A DNA stretch of 64,000 nt from GWE2-42-39 sp963662895 (GTDB taxonomy: Bacteria; Bacteroidota; Bacteroidia; Bacteroidales; Prolixibacteraceae), in contig OY759981.1 in assembly GCA_963662895.1 (NCBI GenBank), positions 2,108,001 to 2,172,000 of the forward strand. The letters run 5' to 3'. The notes under the pieces are model-generated. The model saw nothing but the letters and a program-made list of their open reading frames with translations, ran no database searches and was not told where the DNA came from. Both the position numbers and the translations under genes were made by a program. Within the stretch, counting starts at the first letter, position 1, and every line of letters starts with the position of its first letter. This document shows positions 45,320 to 54,414 of the stretch, in pieces.

Positions 45320-46891
45320 GCCTATGACAGAATTACGTAGAACGCTGATTATCTGCAATAACCAAATTCAGCTCATAAGCTAATTTTTTAACTGTTTTCA
45401 TCTTGTTTAGCATTATCTGTTCTTCGTAATTTTTGATGCCTTTCTCGGCATAGTCTAGCCCTTTTACCATCACACGCCAGTACAGGGCGGCGAGTTTTCC
45501 TGCCATTGCCTTAATAGCCACCGCTGATCCTTTTCTTCCTCTCAACCTGCGTCCAAAAGCCCCGATCGCTACATCTTTACTATTTAGCAGCCCCTGGGCA
45601 ATTACCCTGAATATCTGCCCTGCTTTTGGCCTCCCCCTTTTTCTTGCATTTCTTTTTCTTTTTCCTGAGTCGTTTTGACCGGGGGACAGCCCCAGCCAAC
45701 TGGTAAAATGTTTTTCACCTGGCTATCTGCTTAAATATGAACCACATTCCGACAACAGTTGCGCCCAGGTGTAGTCGGTAATACCCGAGATTAACGTGGC
45801 ATCTTTGCCCCCGAATATATTTAACAGGTTGGGACCCAGGTTATCAACTTCTGGCTTGTTGTGCCGGATGGTTTTTCGCTTCTCTTTTAAGTCCCGGCCT
45901 TCCCCTGAATGCCCCATTTTATTGCTTATCGCATTGATTTTTTCATCGCATTCTTTTATCTGTCCCTGGTAAAAACGGTACCCATCGTAAGCCTGTTTCA
46001 GGGCAAACAGCCCCGATGCGGTATATTTCCCTTCCAACGATTTCAATACCTGTTCTTTTTTCTTTTTCAATATACTTGTGTGGCAAAGCCTGGTCAAAAT
46101 ATATTTGTCCCTTTCCCCTTTTAGGATCGCTTCAATGATGGCCATACCACTTGCCCCGTGCAATTGGCTGATCACTTCCTTTAACCTGATGTTCATCAGG
46201 GTCAGGGCCTTTTGCATATGGTTAATGTGCATGGCTGCTGACTGGATATGGTCTTCCCTTAACCGCAAATAGCCCCTTAATTCTTTGATGTCGGAATCTA
46301 CGACCAGGCAACGGTTTAACATCCCGTAACTGTGCAACTCCTGTATCCACTGACAGTCTTTTACATCTGTTTTCCGTCCGGGGACTTGTTTGGTCTGGCG
46401 ACCATCCACCAGCCACACGTCAATACCGGATTCTTCCAGTATTTCATACAGGATTACCCAGTAAACACCGGAGGCCTCCATGGCTACCGTTTCTGTTTTT
46501 TTCTCAACCAGATAATCCCGTGCTTTATACAGGTCTTCCGTGAAAGTAAAAAAACTCACCACCGCTTCGCCTTCTACGGCAATAAAAATTCTTTTGCTGC
46601 CAATATCAATTCCGGCAACTTTTTCCCTGATTTTTTCCATAGTTACAAATGTTATAAGTTAAAGACCTACACCCAAAAGGGCATTGTTAACTAAACGTTG
46701 GCAGGCTGCCTTTCGGACATGTTTGTTTACCAAACAGTACCACTCATTATGCCTCAAGCTTTTGGAACCATACTCGGATACAGGTATGAAAACACTATAC
46801 TGGGACCGGTCAAACTGTGCAGGTATGCCCGCAAAGTTCGTTTTTTCATCTGTCATTGACTCATTATGCTCAAAATTTTTGGGTGGCAACT
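45320..46891 (-). mobile_element. IS110-family insertion sequence (1572 bp) in the array
   Basis: The unit begins with GCCTATGACAGA and ends with CTCATTATGCTCAAAATTTT plus TGGGTGGCAACT, the same ends as the non-coding units (about 12 bp at the transposase-downstream side and 41 bp at the upstream side). It contains one transposase gene on the minus strand. The length fits IS110 elements. The 251 bases upstream of the transposase (46641-46891) are where elements of this family encode their bridge RNA, so they are the candidate here. No terminal inverted repeats or target duplication, as usual for IS110. Confidence 0.75.
45333..46640 (-). pseudogene. IS110-family transposase, interrupted by one amber codon
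   Basis: The frame runs from ATG at 46640 and meets TAG at 45723-45725 after 305 codons, then stays open in the same frame to 45333, 435 codons in all. The N-terminal RuvC-like DEDD domain is intact: GIDIGSKRI (Asp), AMEASGVYW (Glu), TDVKDCQWI (Asp-x-x-Asp). The second domain, with ISGITDYTWAQLL, then GEKHFTSWLGLSP and the catalytic-Ser type NDSGKRK, lies around and beyond the stop. The residue at the stop is Trp in relatives (W-P-x-EKHF), so TGG to TAG is likely. Without read-through the protein would lack the catalytic Ser and be inactive. Confidence 0.85.
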
Positions 46892-47761
46892 GCCTATGAC
46901 AGATTTTTACAGAAGTCTGTAAATGAAGCAAATACAAAACATTACTTTTTTCAGCATTTTAGCATTTCCGGCCATACAACCGCACCGTTTTTTTTCAAGG
47001 AGTCCCGTGTGAGTCAGTTTAAAAAGTTGTGGAGAAGAGCAGGAAGAGTGTTCAGTCGCTGTAAAAGCTATCGTTTCGTTATAGAATAAGCCGGGGGGAG
47101 AGAGGTATTTTTTTAGGGAACACAACACTGCCCGGGCTGTTTCCGCCTAAGGGGAAAAAGCGTTTAGAAAATCGATGGAGTGAGCGTTAAAAAATCTTCC
47201 CTGTTTGACGAACGCAGAGAGGAGTTTGGAAGATTTAAGCGAACGCAAACGATTTTTAGCTTTTTATCCTCAGCGGCGGCTCTTTTTGGATCCTTTTTCC
47301 AGCTGCAGGGAAAAAGGATCAGCCTGTCCGGCTTGAGGACAGTAAAAAACAGAAATGCAATGAAGTTTGTTTTTTAACTTTTATCTGTACTAAAAAATCA
47401 GAAAATATGCTCCACAAAAGATTAAAGTACCCCTCCCGTGCCCGGTGTTTTCTGCATTCTCTTAATAACCTGACAATGTTCATTGTTCATTTGTATTCGC
47501 CTCTGTCCGGCGGGACCCTTCCTTTTGCAGTCGACCAAAAGGAAGTAAAAGTCTTGTCAAAGTCATCCTTCCTCCCGCCTCTCGGTTTTTTATTCCCGGC
47601 ACACCTCCCTGAAGACCCGCAAAAAACCGTTCCCGCCAACGCCGGCCCGGACTACTTTGACCGGCCAACCCTGCTTTTCACCTTCCGGTGAATTGGGGAC
47701 TTGGCTTCCAGATACCTTTCCTGTCATTGCCTCATTATGTCCAAAATTTTGGGTGGCAACT
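46892..47761 (+). mobile_element. Repeat unit E: long non-coding IS110-end satellite
   Basis: An 870-bp unit from GCCTATGACAGA to GGGTGGCAACT. Its interior (46980-47190, 47400-47480) matches unit B, in inverse orientation, while the last 300 bases match all units. It contains a further insertion at 47197-47399. It is followed by the right half of the target, CGGAATGACGATTTA. No gene recognised. Confidence 0.7.
47197..47399. mobile_element. Nested 203-bp insertion in unit E
   Basis: Relative to unit B, unit E has an extra piece bounded by AAAAAATC at 47189-47196 and AAAAAATC at 47392-47399, which fits an 8-bp target duplication. The insert contains TTTGACGAACGCAGAGAGGA and an inverted pair GATCCTTTTTCC / GGAAAAAGGATC (47288 and 47308). 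It is non-coding and looks like another short repeat family. Confidence 0.6.
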
Positions 47762-47919
47762 CGGAATGACGATTTATACAATAAATGATAAGGGAGGAAT
47801 CTCTCACTCACAAAGTTTAATAGTTTATTTTTTGAAAATTACTAAGTTAAGAATTTGAAACGAATCACTTATCATTTCAAACGGGTACCCGGAATAATTC
47901 GCTAATGTTGAAAATGGGA

Positions 47920-48525
47920 TTAATTATAATAGTGAGGAAATAACAAAAAATACAGGTAAAGCCCTTTCATATTTCTCCTGAAGAAACCTTCCCTGATTTC
48001 TTTTATTGCGCTGGTTATTTGATTTTCAACTGTTTTGGGTGAGAGGTTCAGGACTTTTGAAATTTCAGGAACTGTAAGCCCTTCTTTTTTATGCATTATG
48101 AAAATTTCTTTTCTTTTAGCAGGCAGTAATTCAATTTGTTGATCCAGCACCTTCAGGTACAAATGATAGTTAATTTCTTCTTTCTCCTGCTGATTTTCTT
48201 CTAAAAGGATGTCGTACAATTCAAATTTAAACTTTTCTTCTTTTGCTCTTTGAAGAAAATTTTTTCGGATTGAATTGATGGCAATTGTAAACAGGTATTT
48301 CCGAAAAGCTTGAGTAGGATCAATATTACGGCGTTTCTCCCAGATTTTCAGAAATATTTCCTGAACGACTTCTTCAGCATCGGTTTCTGATTTCAGATAG
48401 CTCAGGGAAAAACGGTATAATTGTTTCGCATATTTATTGAAGAAATAATCAACAGCATAAGATTCTCCACGTTGTAATGCCAAAACAAATGCCCCTTCAT
48501 ATATTTCCTGTTTTTTTTTTGTCAT
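47920..48525 (-). CDS. ECF RNA polymerase sigma factor (locus 2)
   Basis: A 201-residue sigma factor: region 2 with YAKQLYRFSLSYLKSETDAEEVVQEIFLKIWEKRR (residues 28-64, here only described as the usual helix pair) and region 4 with LPAKRKEIFIMHKKEGLTVPEI and LNLSPKTVENQITSAIKEI (near 138-180). It belongs to the Bacteroidota group that pairs with FecR. In this window its natural partner is fecR at 43012, now 3.9 kb downstream across the IS110 array. The tail GLYLYFLLFPHYYN is hydrophobic as in locus 1. The gap 48526-48695 holds no feature I can name. Confidence 0.92.
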   Translation of the reverse strand: MTKKKQEIYEGAFVLALQRGESYAVDYFFNKYAKQLYRFSLSYLKSETDAEEVVQEIFLKIWEKRRNIDPTQAFRKYLFTIAINSIRKNFLQRAKEEKFKFELYDILLEENQQEKEEINYHLYLKVLDQQIELLPAKRKEIFIMHKKEGLTVPEISKVLNLSPKTVENQITSAIKEIREGFFRRNMKGLYLYFLLFPHYYN

Positions 48526-48695
48526 TTTTAAAGAATGAAAAAACTACCCGGGTATAAATAGAATTTTTTGCAACACCTTTTAGCTTAAGAACAATTGATA
48601 AAGGTAATCATTATTATAAAAAAAACAGGAGCTATGAAAAAAACAGCGGGTTTGTCCAATCCAAATTGAAAAAATACCTTTTTCCCTTTTTGCAA

Positions 48696-49916
48696 TTATA
48701 TAATTCCCGTCATGCGTTCAATTCCTCTTTCCATGCCTGTCAGTTCGGCCAGTCCTTTCAGTCGCCCGATAAGCGGATAACCGGGGTTACTCTGCCTTCC
48801 GAAGTCATCCAGCATTTTTATACCATGGTCAGGTCTGACCGGGATACGCCAATCCGGGCGGTTCTCTTTTTTGCGGCGCTGCTGCTCCAGTAACAGGGCT
48901 TTCATTACCGGGAAAATGTCCACATCGCCCTCCAGGTGACCGGATTCGTGAAAACAACCATTTGGTGAAAATTTGTTATTTCTCAAATGGGCAAAATGTA
49001 TCCGGTGTCCCAGCTTTTTTACAATCTCTTCCAGATTATTGGTCCGGTTGACCGACAAGGAACCGGTGCAAAACGTAATGCCGTTTGAAACCGAGTCAAA
49101 TTGGTTACAAATCCATTCCAGATCATCCCGGGTACTGACTATACGGGGAAGTCCAAGTACCGGGAATGGCGGGTCATCCGGGTGGATACAAAGTTTGATA
49201 CCAAATGCTTCGGCAACAGGAACCACATCATGTAAAAATAAAGACAGGTGGCTACGCAGCTTTGCTGCATCTATCCCTTTATATGTGCTGATAAATTCAA
49301 GAAAAAGATTTTTATAACCGGCGGATGAAGAATCAATGACTCCGTCAATAAATCCCTGGGTAACAACAATGATATTATAAGCCAGCCGCTCTTTTTCCTC
49401 TTCTGTCATTTTTTTTGCCAACAGGCGGGCCTGCTCAACAACAGAAGGCGGATAATCGTTCCTTGCCCCCGGCCTGTTCAGGATAAATACATCGAAAGTC
49501 ACAAAAACAGGGAAATCAAAAAGCATGACCTCTCCTCCGTTTTTGAGTTGATAGTGTAAATCAGTCCGCACCCAGTCCAGCACAGGCATAAAGTTATAGC
49601 AAACACGGCTAATGCCGCATTTTCCAAGGTTCTCAAGTGATTCCCGGTAATTATTGACCAAACGCGAATACTCGCTGTTGTGGGTTTTAATACCTTCTGA
49701 AACCGGCAGGCTTTCTACCACAGACCAACGCATACCCTGTTCTTCGATCCGGCTTTTTACCTTCATGATCTCTTCCTTTGTCCATACTTCACCGTTTGGA
49801 ATATGATGCAAGGCTGTCACCACCCCTTCGATCCCCATTTGTTTCAAATCAGTCAGGCTGACCGGATCTTTTTCGCCAAACCAACGCCAGGTTTTCTCTA
49901 GTCCCATAGTTTCCAT
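48696..49916 (-). CDS. uxuA: Mannonate dehydratase
   Basis: A 406-residue cytoplasmic enzyme that dehydrates D-mannonate to 2-keto-3-deoxy-D-gluconate, a step in glucuronate breakdown. Family blocks are complete: TWRWFGEKDPVSLTDLKQMG at the start, GVVTALHHIPNGEVW near 30, CIHPDDPPFPVLGLPR near 240 (metal ligands Cys/His), HFAHLRN near 315 and the C-terminal RPDHGIKML (Asp-His). ATG at 49916 or the one 9 bases later could start. It is the last gene of a leftward operon with the SDR gene and others. The overall locus handles sugar acids. Confidence 0.95.
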   Translation of the reverse strand: METMGLEKTWRWFGEKDPVSLTDLKQMGIEGVVTALHHIPNGEVWTKEEIMKVKSRIEEQGMRWSVVESLPVSEGIKTHNSEYSRLVNNYRESLENLGKCGISRVCYNFMPVLDWVRTDLHYQLKNGGEVMLFDFPVFVTFDVFILNRPGARNDYPPSVVEQARLLAKKMTEEEKERLAYNIIVVTQGFIDGVIDSSSAGYKNLFLEFISTYKGIDAAKLRSHLSLFLHDVVPVAEAFGIKLCIHPDDPPFPVLGLPRIVSTRDDLEWICNQFDSVSNGITFCTGSLSVNRTNNLEEIVKKLGHRIHFAHLRNNKFSPNGCFHESGHLEGDVDIFPVMKALLLEQQRRKKENRPDWRIPVRPDHGIKMLDDFGRQSNPGYPLIGRLKGLAELTGMERGIERMTGII

Positions 49917-49928
49917 GTATCATAAGTT

Positions 49929-49962
49929 GACCCCGAAAAGCCAGGAAAGACGTTTCGGGGCC
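49929..49962 (-). other. Hairpin between the SDR gene and uxuA
   Basis: GGCCCCGAAA and TTTTCGGGGTC form a roughly 10-bp stem with a 14-base loop in the 63-base gap. No T-run follows, so it is more likely an mRNA-stability or processing element than a terminator. Confidence 0.5.
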
Positions 49963-49979
49963 AAAATGTAAAAAATCGG

Positions 49980-50789
49980 TTATACTCCGCTAAAAGCGCT
50001 GAAGCCTCCATCAACAGGTATGATGGCCCCGGTTATAAAACTGGCCTCATCCGAACATAAAAAACGGACAATTCCATTCAATTCTTTGATGTCTCCAAAA
50101 CGTTTCATCGGGGTTTTTGCCAGTACCTTTTTACTTCGTTCCGTGTAAGTCCCATCAGGGTTAATAAGCACTGCCCGGTTCTGGTCGCCGATGAAAAAAC
50201 CGGGAGCAATCGCATTCACACGAATTCCTTCCCCAAATTTTGAGGCCAGTTCCGTGGCCATCCACTGTGTGAAAATATTAACACCTGATTTTGCAACAGA
50301 ATAGCCCATCACGCGGGTAATGGCAGAATAAGTAGCCATCGATGAAATATTGATAATACTGCCTTTGCCTGCCTTTGCCATGGCTTCTCCAAAGATAAGG
50401 CTCGGAATAATGGTACCATCCAGGTTTAGTCTGGTTACTTTCTTATAATCATCTATTTTCATATCAAAAATAGTTTGCTCCTCTGTCAATGTGGCACCAG
50501 GCATATTGCCCCCTGCTACATTAACCAGGATGTGTACCATTCCCCACCTGTCCAGTATCTTTTGTCTCACCTCCTTTAAACTTTCTTCATCCAGGACATT
50601 ACATGGAAAACCAATGATTTTACCTATGTTTTTCAGCTCTGCAACCCTGTCATTCAGCTTTTCTTCCCGGATATCGAGGATAACTACTTTTGCCCCTGCT
50701 TCCAGCAAACTCCTGGCAATACTTCCACCTAATACTCCTCCGCCCCCGGTGACTACCGCCACCTGTTTTTCGATACTAAAAATACTCAT
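49980..50789 (-). CDS. SDR oxidoreductase, candidate D-mannonate oxidoreductase
   Basis: A 269-residue short-chain dehydrogenase. The nucleotide motif is VVTGGGGVLGGSIA (near residue 12), the Asp after the second strand (VVILDIRE) suggests NAD preference, NVAGG near 91 is the SDR NAG motif, and the catalytic Ser/Tyr/Lys appear in NISSMATYS and YSVAKSG. The C-terminus has FITGAIIPVDGGFSAF. In Bacteroidota an SDR next to uxuA often replaces UxuB, reducing fructuronate to mannonate; that role is inferred from context. It starts 8 bp after the end of the Gfo/Idh gene, so they are coupled. Confidence 0.85.
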   Translation of the reverse strand: MSIFSIEKQVAVVTGGGGVLGGSIARSLLEAGAKVVILDIREEKLNDRVAELKNIGKIIGFPCNVLDEESLKEVRQKILDRWGMVHILVNVAGGNMPGATLTEEQTIFDMKIDDYKKVTRLNLDGTIIPSLIFGEAMAKAGKGSIINISSMATYSAITRVMGYSVAKSGVNIFTQWMATELASKFGEGIRVNAIAPGFFIGDQNRAVLINPDGTYTERSKKVLAKTPMKRFGDIKELNGIVRFLCSDEASFITGAIIPVDGGFSAFSGV

Positions 50790-50797
50790 TCAACCTG

Positions 50798-52174
50798 TCA
50801 TATTTTTACATAATTAGTCCCGTACGGGTAGCGTTGCGGCCGGCTTAGCATGGCATTTGCTTCGTCGTCGTTTTTGAAACGTTCGGCTACCGGGTCCCAT
50901 TCCAGCTTGCGTGGAAGTTTCATGGCAATATGGCTGATCAGGCATACACTACATGCCCGGTGCCCGATTTCGACCGGAGATATAGGTTGCTGCCCCGATT
51001 GGATACAATCGAGCCAGTTGCCATGTTGTTCGTTGCTTTTGTACAGATGAATTTCGTCTTCTCCGATTTTCGACTCCAGTATCTCCGGGTCGCTGGCATC
51101 AAGGGCTTTGGCACTGTTGGCTTTTGAAACCGGGTCGCTGGCCGAAGCAACATAGTTTCCCCGTGAGACAAAAATCCAGCCTTCTGTTCCTTCATAACGG
51201 ATACCGTTGGTAAAACCGCCACTGGTGTACACGGTTATCCCGTTTGCGTACTCGTGTTTCACCATGAAGTCGCCATGTACGTTCCAATAGCCAAACTTCG
51301 GAAATTCGGCAACTGCTTCCACCGATACAGGCCCGGTATATTCGGTATCCATTCCCCAGGCTGCCGAATCGTAATGGTGTTGCCCCCAGCCGGTGATCAT
51401 GCCGGCGCCAAACTGTTCGCGGCGCAACCAGCCAGGCCGTCCGTAACCTTTCTGCGGATGAACGCCAATTTCGGTGTAAGGGACTTCGGGCGTGGAACCC
51501 AGCCACATATCGTAGTTCAGGTTTTCCGGGACCGGCATTTCTTTTGCTTCAGGCCCTGAAGGGTCGCCAGGCAACCCAATCTTTACCGTGTGCAGTTTTC
51601 CGATACGCCCGTTACGAACCAGTTCGGCAGCAATACGGAATTGAGCTGAAGACCGTTGCTGGGTTCCTACCTGGAGAATAATTCCCTGACGGTGAACAAT
51701 ATCACTCAACAGACGGCCTTCGGTAATCGTAAGCGAAGTTGGTTTTTGCAGGTAAACATGTTTCCCGGCCAGGGCAGCCTCAATGGCTGGCTGGGCATGC
51801 CAGTGATCGGGAGTACTGATTATTACTGCATCAATATCGGGGTTCTGCAACATTTCGTGGTAATCACCATACATTTTTGCATCTATGTAGTTCGCGTTAC
51901 CGGTTTTCTTTTCATAAAACTTGTCCACCAGCTTTTTCCCATCTTTTAGCCGGTTACTGTCGAGGTCGCAAACAGCAATAATACGTGAAACATCGTGCTG
52001 CATGGTTCCGGGCATATCATGATCACGGGCAATACGGCCACAGCCGATCTGCCCTATACAGATATGGTTACTTGGGGCATTTTTCCCAAACACTGATGAC
52101 GGGACTATTGTTGGAACAATAAATGCTCCGGCCGTCCCGGCCATTGTATTTTTTAAAAAGTTTCTTCGTTTCAT
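50798..52174 (-). CDS. Gfo/Idh/MocA family oxidoreductase, exported by Tat
   Basis: A 458-residue protein with a twin-arginine type N-terminus (MKRRNFLKNTMAGTAGAFIVP), so it is probably exported. The Rossmann part begins with ICIGQIGCGRIARDHD (near 38), and the EKP motif of the family is changed to QKP (LQKPTSLTITEGR), as in other Bacteroidota Tat-dependent members. The C-terminal half contains HHYDSAAWG (near 266) and KLEWDPVAERF. These enzymes oxidise or reduce sugars with tightly bound NAD(H), including glycoside-cleaving variants. It sits in the operon with ThuA and DUF6807 proteins. The substrate is unknown. Confidence 0.9.
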   Translation of the reverse strand: MKRRNFLKNTMAGTAGAFIVPTIVPSSVFGKNAPSNHICIGQIGCGRIARDHDMPGTMQHDVSRIIAVCDLDSNRLKDGKKLVDKFYEKKTGNANYIDAKMYGDYHEMLQNPDIDAVIISTPDHWHAQPAIEAALAGKHVYLQKPTSLTITEGRLLSDIVHRQGIILQVGTQQRSSAQFRIAAELVRNGRIGKLHTVKIGLPGDPSGPEAKEMPVPENLNYDMWLGSTPEVPYTEIGVHPQKGYGRPGWLRREQFGAGMITGWGQHHYDSAAWGMDTEYTGPVSVEAVAEFPKFGYWNVHGDFMVKHEYANGITVYTSGGFTNGIRYEGTEGWIFVSRGNYVASASDPVSKANSAKALDASDPEILESKIGEDEIHLYKSNEQHGNWLDCIQSGQQPISPVEIGHRACSVCLISHIAMKLPRKLEWDPVAERFKNDDEANAMLSRPQRYPYGTNYVKI

Positions 52175-52198
52175 TGGTTATCGTTTTAAATGTTCAAT

Positions 52199-53113
52199 TT
52201 ATAATTTTACCGGTGAATCATCGCATTTCAGATCACCCAGCACATACTGGGCCCCGTCCAGGAAAAATTTCAGGAGCCTGCTATCCTCAAAACTTTGGGC
52301 ATTGTGCGAAGGAGAAACATAAAAAACCCGGCCCTTCCCGTATTTTTTGATCCACGAAACATATTTGATTTTTTCGTCGATTTCTTTTTTCTTTTTCAGT
52401 TTCGAGGTATCCATATATAACAAAGGCCGGAAATTCTTTTGTGTATATGCTTTGTTGAAAAGATAAGGCTCATCAACATGGACGAAAGGTTTGCCCTTGA
52501 ATGCTTTTACCAAAGGATGATCCGGCTCGCACAATTCGAGTGTTATTTCCTGTTGTGCCGGGTGATAATCGAAACTTCCGCCGATCATCTCACTGAAAGC
52601 CATTGAATTGTTCTGCATTACAATAGCGCCATGAATGACCATGAGCCCTCCTCCTTTTTTCACATAATCAATCAGGTTAGCTTCCAGTTCAGCCGCTTTT
52701 GCTTTTCGTTGTCCGCCGGTTAAATTTTTATCCTGGTCCAGGACATCCATGAATAAATCCCTGCGCGGACCAACCGAACAATTACTGTTTAATACTACGG
52801 CATCGTAATTTCTAAGGTTCTTTTTTTCAAACTTGTAAATATCAGTACTTACTTCAATCTGAAAAGCCCCGGTTTTTTCGCCCAGGATTTTCATCACGGC
52901 ATTCGTGTGAGGTATCACCCAATGATCATAGCCGGTAAACAAGCTAAATACAAATATTTTGTGCTGTTTATTCGGTTGAACCGTTGCTCTCTCCGGCGCT
53001 AACTTTTCAATTTTCTGAACCCATTCATCAGTACAGGGAAATTTTTTCAGTTGTGCTTTTACTGAAAAAAATAAAAGAATAATTAAAATACTTATTAAAA
53101 GTTTTTTACTCAT
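52199..53113 (-). CDS. ThuA-like domain protein, exported
   Basis: A 304-residue protein with a signal peptide (MSKKLLISILIILLFFSVKAQ). The ThuA (trehalose-utilisation, class I glutamine-amidotransferase-like) domain runs from about residue 48 (HKIFVFSLFTGYDHW) to 290, including YVKKGGGLMVIHGA (near 150) and KYGKGRVFYVSPSHNAQSF (near 260). The class I nucleophile Cys is not visible, as usual for ThuA. ThuA proteins occur beside Gfo/Idh and DUF6807 genes and act in the conversion of 3-keto-glycosides or similar sugars; the exact step here is inference. Confidence 0.88.
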   Translation of the reverse strand: MSKKLLISILIILLFFSVKAQLKKFPCTDEWVQKIEKLAPERATVQPNKQHKIFVFSLFTGYDHWVIPHTNAVMKILGEKTGAFQIEVSTDIYKFEKKNLRNYDAVVLNSNCSVGPRRDLFMDVLDQDKNLTGGQRKAKAAELEANLIDYVKKGGGLMVIHGAIVMQNNSMAFSEMIGGSFDYHPAQQEITLELCEPDHPLVKAFKGKPFVHVDEPYLFNKAYTQKNFRPLLYMDTSKLKKKKEIDEKIKYVSWIKKYGKGRVFYVSPSHNAQSFEDSRLLKFFLDGAQYVLGDLKCDDSPVKL

Positions 53114-53167
53114 AATTTTGTGTCGTTAGTCTATATTGATTTGTGTTGTTTATATTTTATTCCATTA

Positions 53168-54412
53168 TCAATCTGTTACAATAATTTCGGGTGGATTTGC
53201 AAATTCCTGCCAGTATATTTCAGCTTCGTCAACCGAAAGTTTTCCGTCGAAAACAATCATCCGGTACTTCAGCGAATAATCAGTTCCTTTCTCCAGTTTC
53301 CATCCGGTGTGTCTGATCGGACAAAATTCGAAGTACATATCGCCTCGGCCCTTGTTGGCATCCAAAGGCCAGACACGCATGGGTTCGGGGTGCATCCGGT
53401 TGGCCGGGCAACTCATGAAAAGAATGCCGGAACGTCCTTCTTCTGTATCCGACTCGCCTTCAACAATGCACCACCGGGCGTTTGACCCGTCGGCATCAGC
53501 ACGTGTTTTTCCTTCCGAAGTGAGCACGGTACAATTGTCCTTGTGCCATTTTTCAGTTGCCCGGAAACCAATGCCGCCACCATAACGGTAGGCATTGAGC
53601 ATAATGCCCGAATCAAGTGGGCAGTTGATGGTTGTGGTGTAATCAATCATCCATTTTTTATCCCGGATATTCCATGCACGTACGTCGAGGTTTTCGTTGA
53701 TGGCAATCTGGTCAGGACCTTTCGCGCTAAAATCAATATGTTGCTGGAGCGCTTTAAAACCGGAAAAAGCATTGCCTTCCTCTTCCGAAATAAAGCCGGC
53801 AAACTCAACCGTTCCTTCTCTTTTTGCCAGGTTCCAGAAATCCACTTCCCTTCCGTTAATGTGGGTTTTTGTCCAGGGGCCCCAAATGCCGTAATGATGA
53901 TAATGATCGGGAGCCTGAATGCGCGTCAGCACTTCTCCTCCGGGAGAAACCAGTGGGTGTACGTATCCTGAACGCCGGTAAACCGGGTCGATACCTTCGG
54001 GTGGGTAAGTCACTGCATACCGGTAGTTCAGGACTGGCTTGCCCTCTTTTCCAAGTTTCAGGTCACGGTAGTCTTTCATCAGTTTTATTTTTTCAGGAAA
54101 GGCTGATGATTTTTCTTTCTTCAGGATAAATTCCCGTTGTTTCCCTTTAGGTGTTTTCCCTGAAAGTATAAACCAAAGGATTGCCGAATGTCCGTTTTCC
54201 AACTGGCAGGGTATCCTGTTTTCAGTTCCTTTTACCAGTTCGTAAAGTACAAGGTCTCCGTCATCGGTATTAAAATTTACCTGGTCGAGAGACAAAGAAA
54301 CCGGGCAATCCTGCCGGTCGAAAATGCCGGCTGACACCTTGAACTTAAGTATTTCCCGGGCAGAAGTTCCTGTAAAAATCAAAATTAGAAATAGCAGGGC
54401 CGGTGTTTTCAT
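53168..54412 (-). CDS. DUF6807 (PmoA-like) family protein, exported
   Basis: A 414-residue exported protein (signal MKTPALLFLILIFTGTSA). The family blocks RRSGYVHPLVSPGGEVLT near 130 and DHYHHYGIWGPW near 153 (a His-rich motif) are clear, followed by HINGREVDFWNL. The family is annotated as PmoA by old convention and has no link to methane oxidation. It is found with ThuA and Gfo/Idh genes in Bacteroidota sugar loci, so it probably acts on the same periplasmic sugar. It ends 54 bp before thuA begins and starts 2 bp after the UroD-like gene. Confidence 0.85.
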   Translation of the reverse strand: MKTPALLFLILIFTGTSAREILKFKVSAGIFDRQDCPVSLSLDQVNFNTDDGDLVLYELVKGTENRIPCQLENGHSAILWFILSGKTPKGKQREFILKKEKSSAFPEKIKLMKDYRDLKLGKEGKPVLNYRYAVTYPPEGIDPVYRRSGYVHPLVSPGGEVLTRIQAPDHYHHYGIWGPWTKTHINGREVDFWNLAKREGTVEFAGFISEEEGNAFSGFKALQQHIDFSAKGPDQIAINENLDVRAWNIRDKKWMIDYTTTINCPLDSGIMLNAYRYGGGIGFRATEKWHKDNCTVLTSEGKTRADADGSNARWCIVEGESDTEEGRSGILFMSCPANRMHPEPMRVWPLDANKGRGDMYFEFCPIRHTGWKLEKGTDYSLKYRMIVFDGKLSVDEAEIYWQEFANPPEIIVTD

Positions 54413-54414
54413 AG

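Noticed and set aside
44178..45358. Open frames of 64-178 codons in units C and D
   Set aside because: Same reason: mutually overlapping frames in non-coding repeats, without ribosome sites or family likeness.
45723..45725. TAG read as an amino acid (code change or suppression)
   Set aside because: Several intact genes here end in TAG (pepD, cas7, GH29, the DUF6261-like gene), so TAG is a working stop. Two TAG codons at Trp positions in decayed genes are better explained by mutation.
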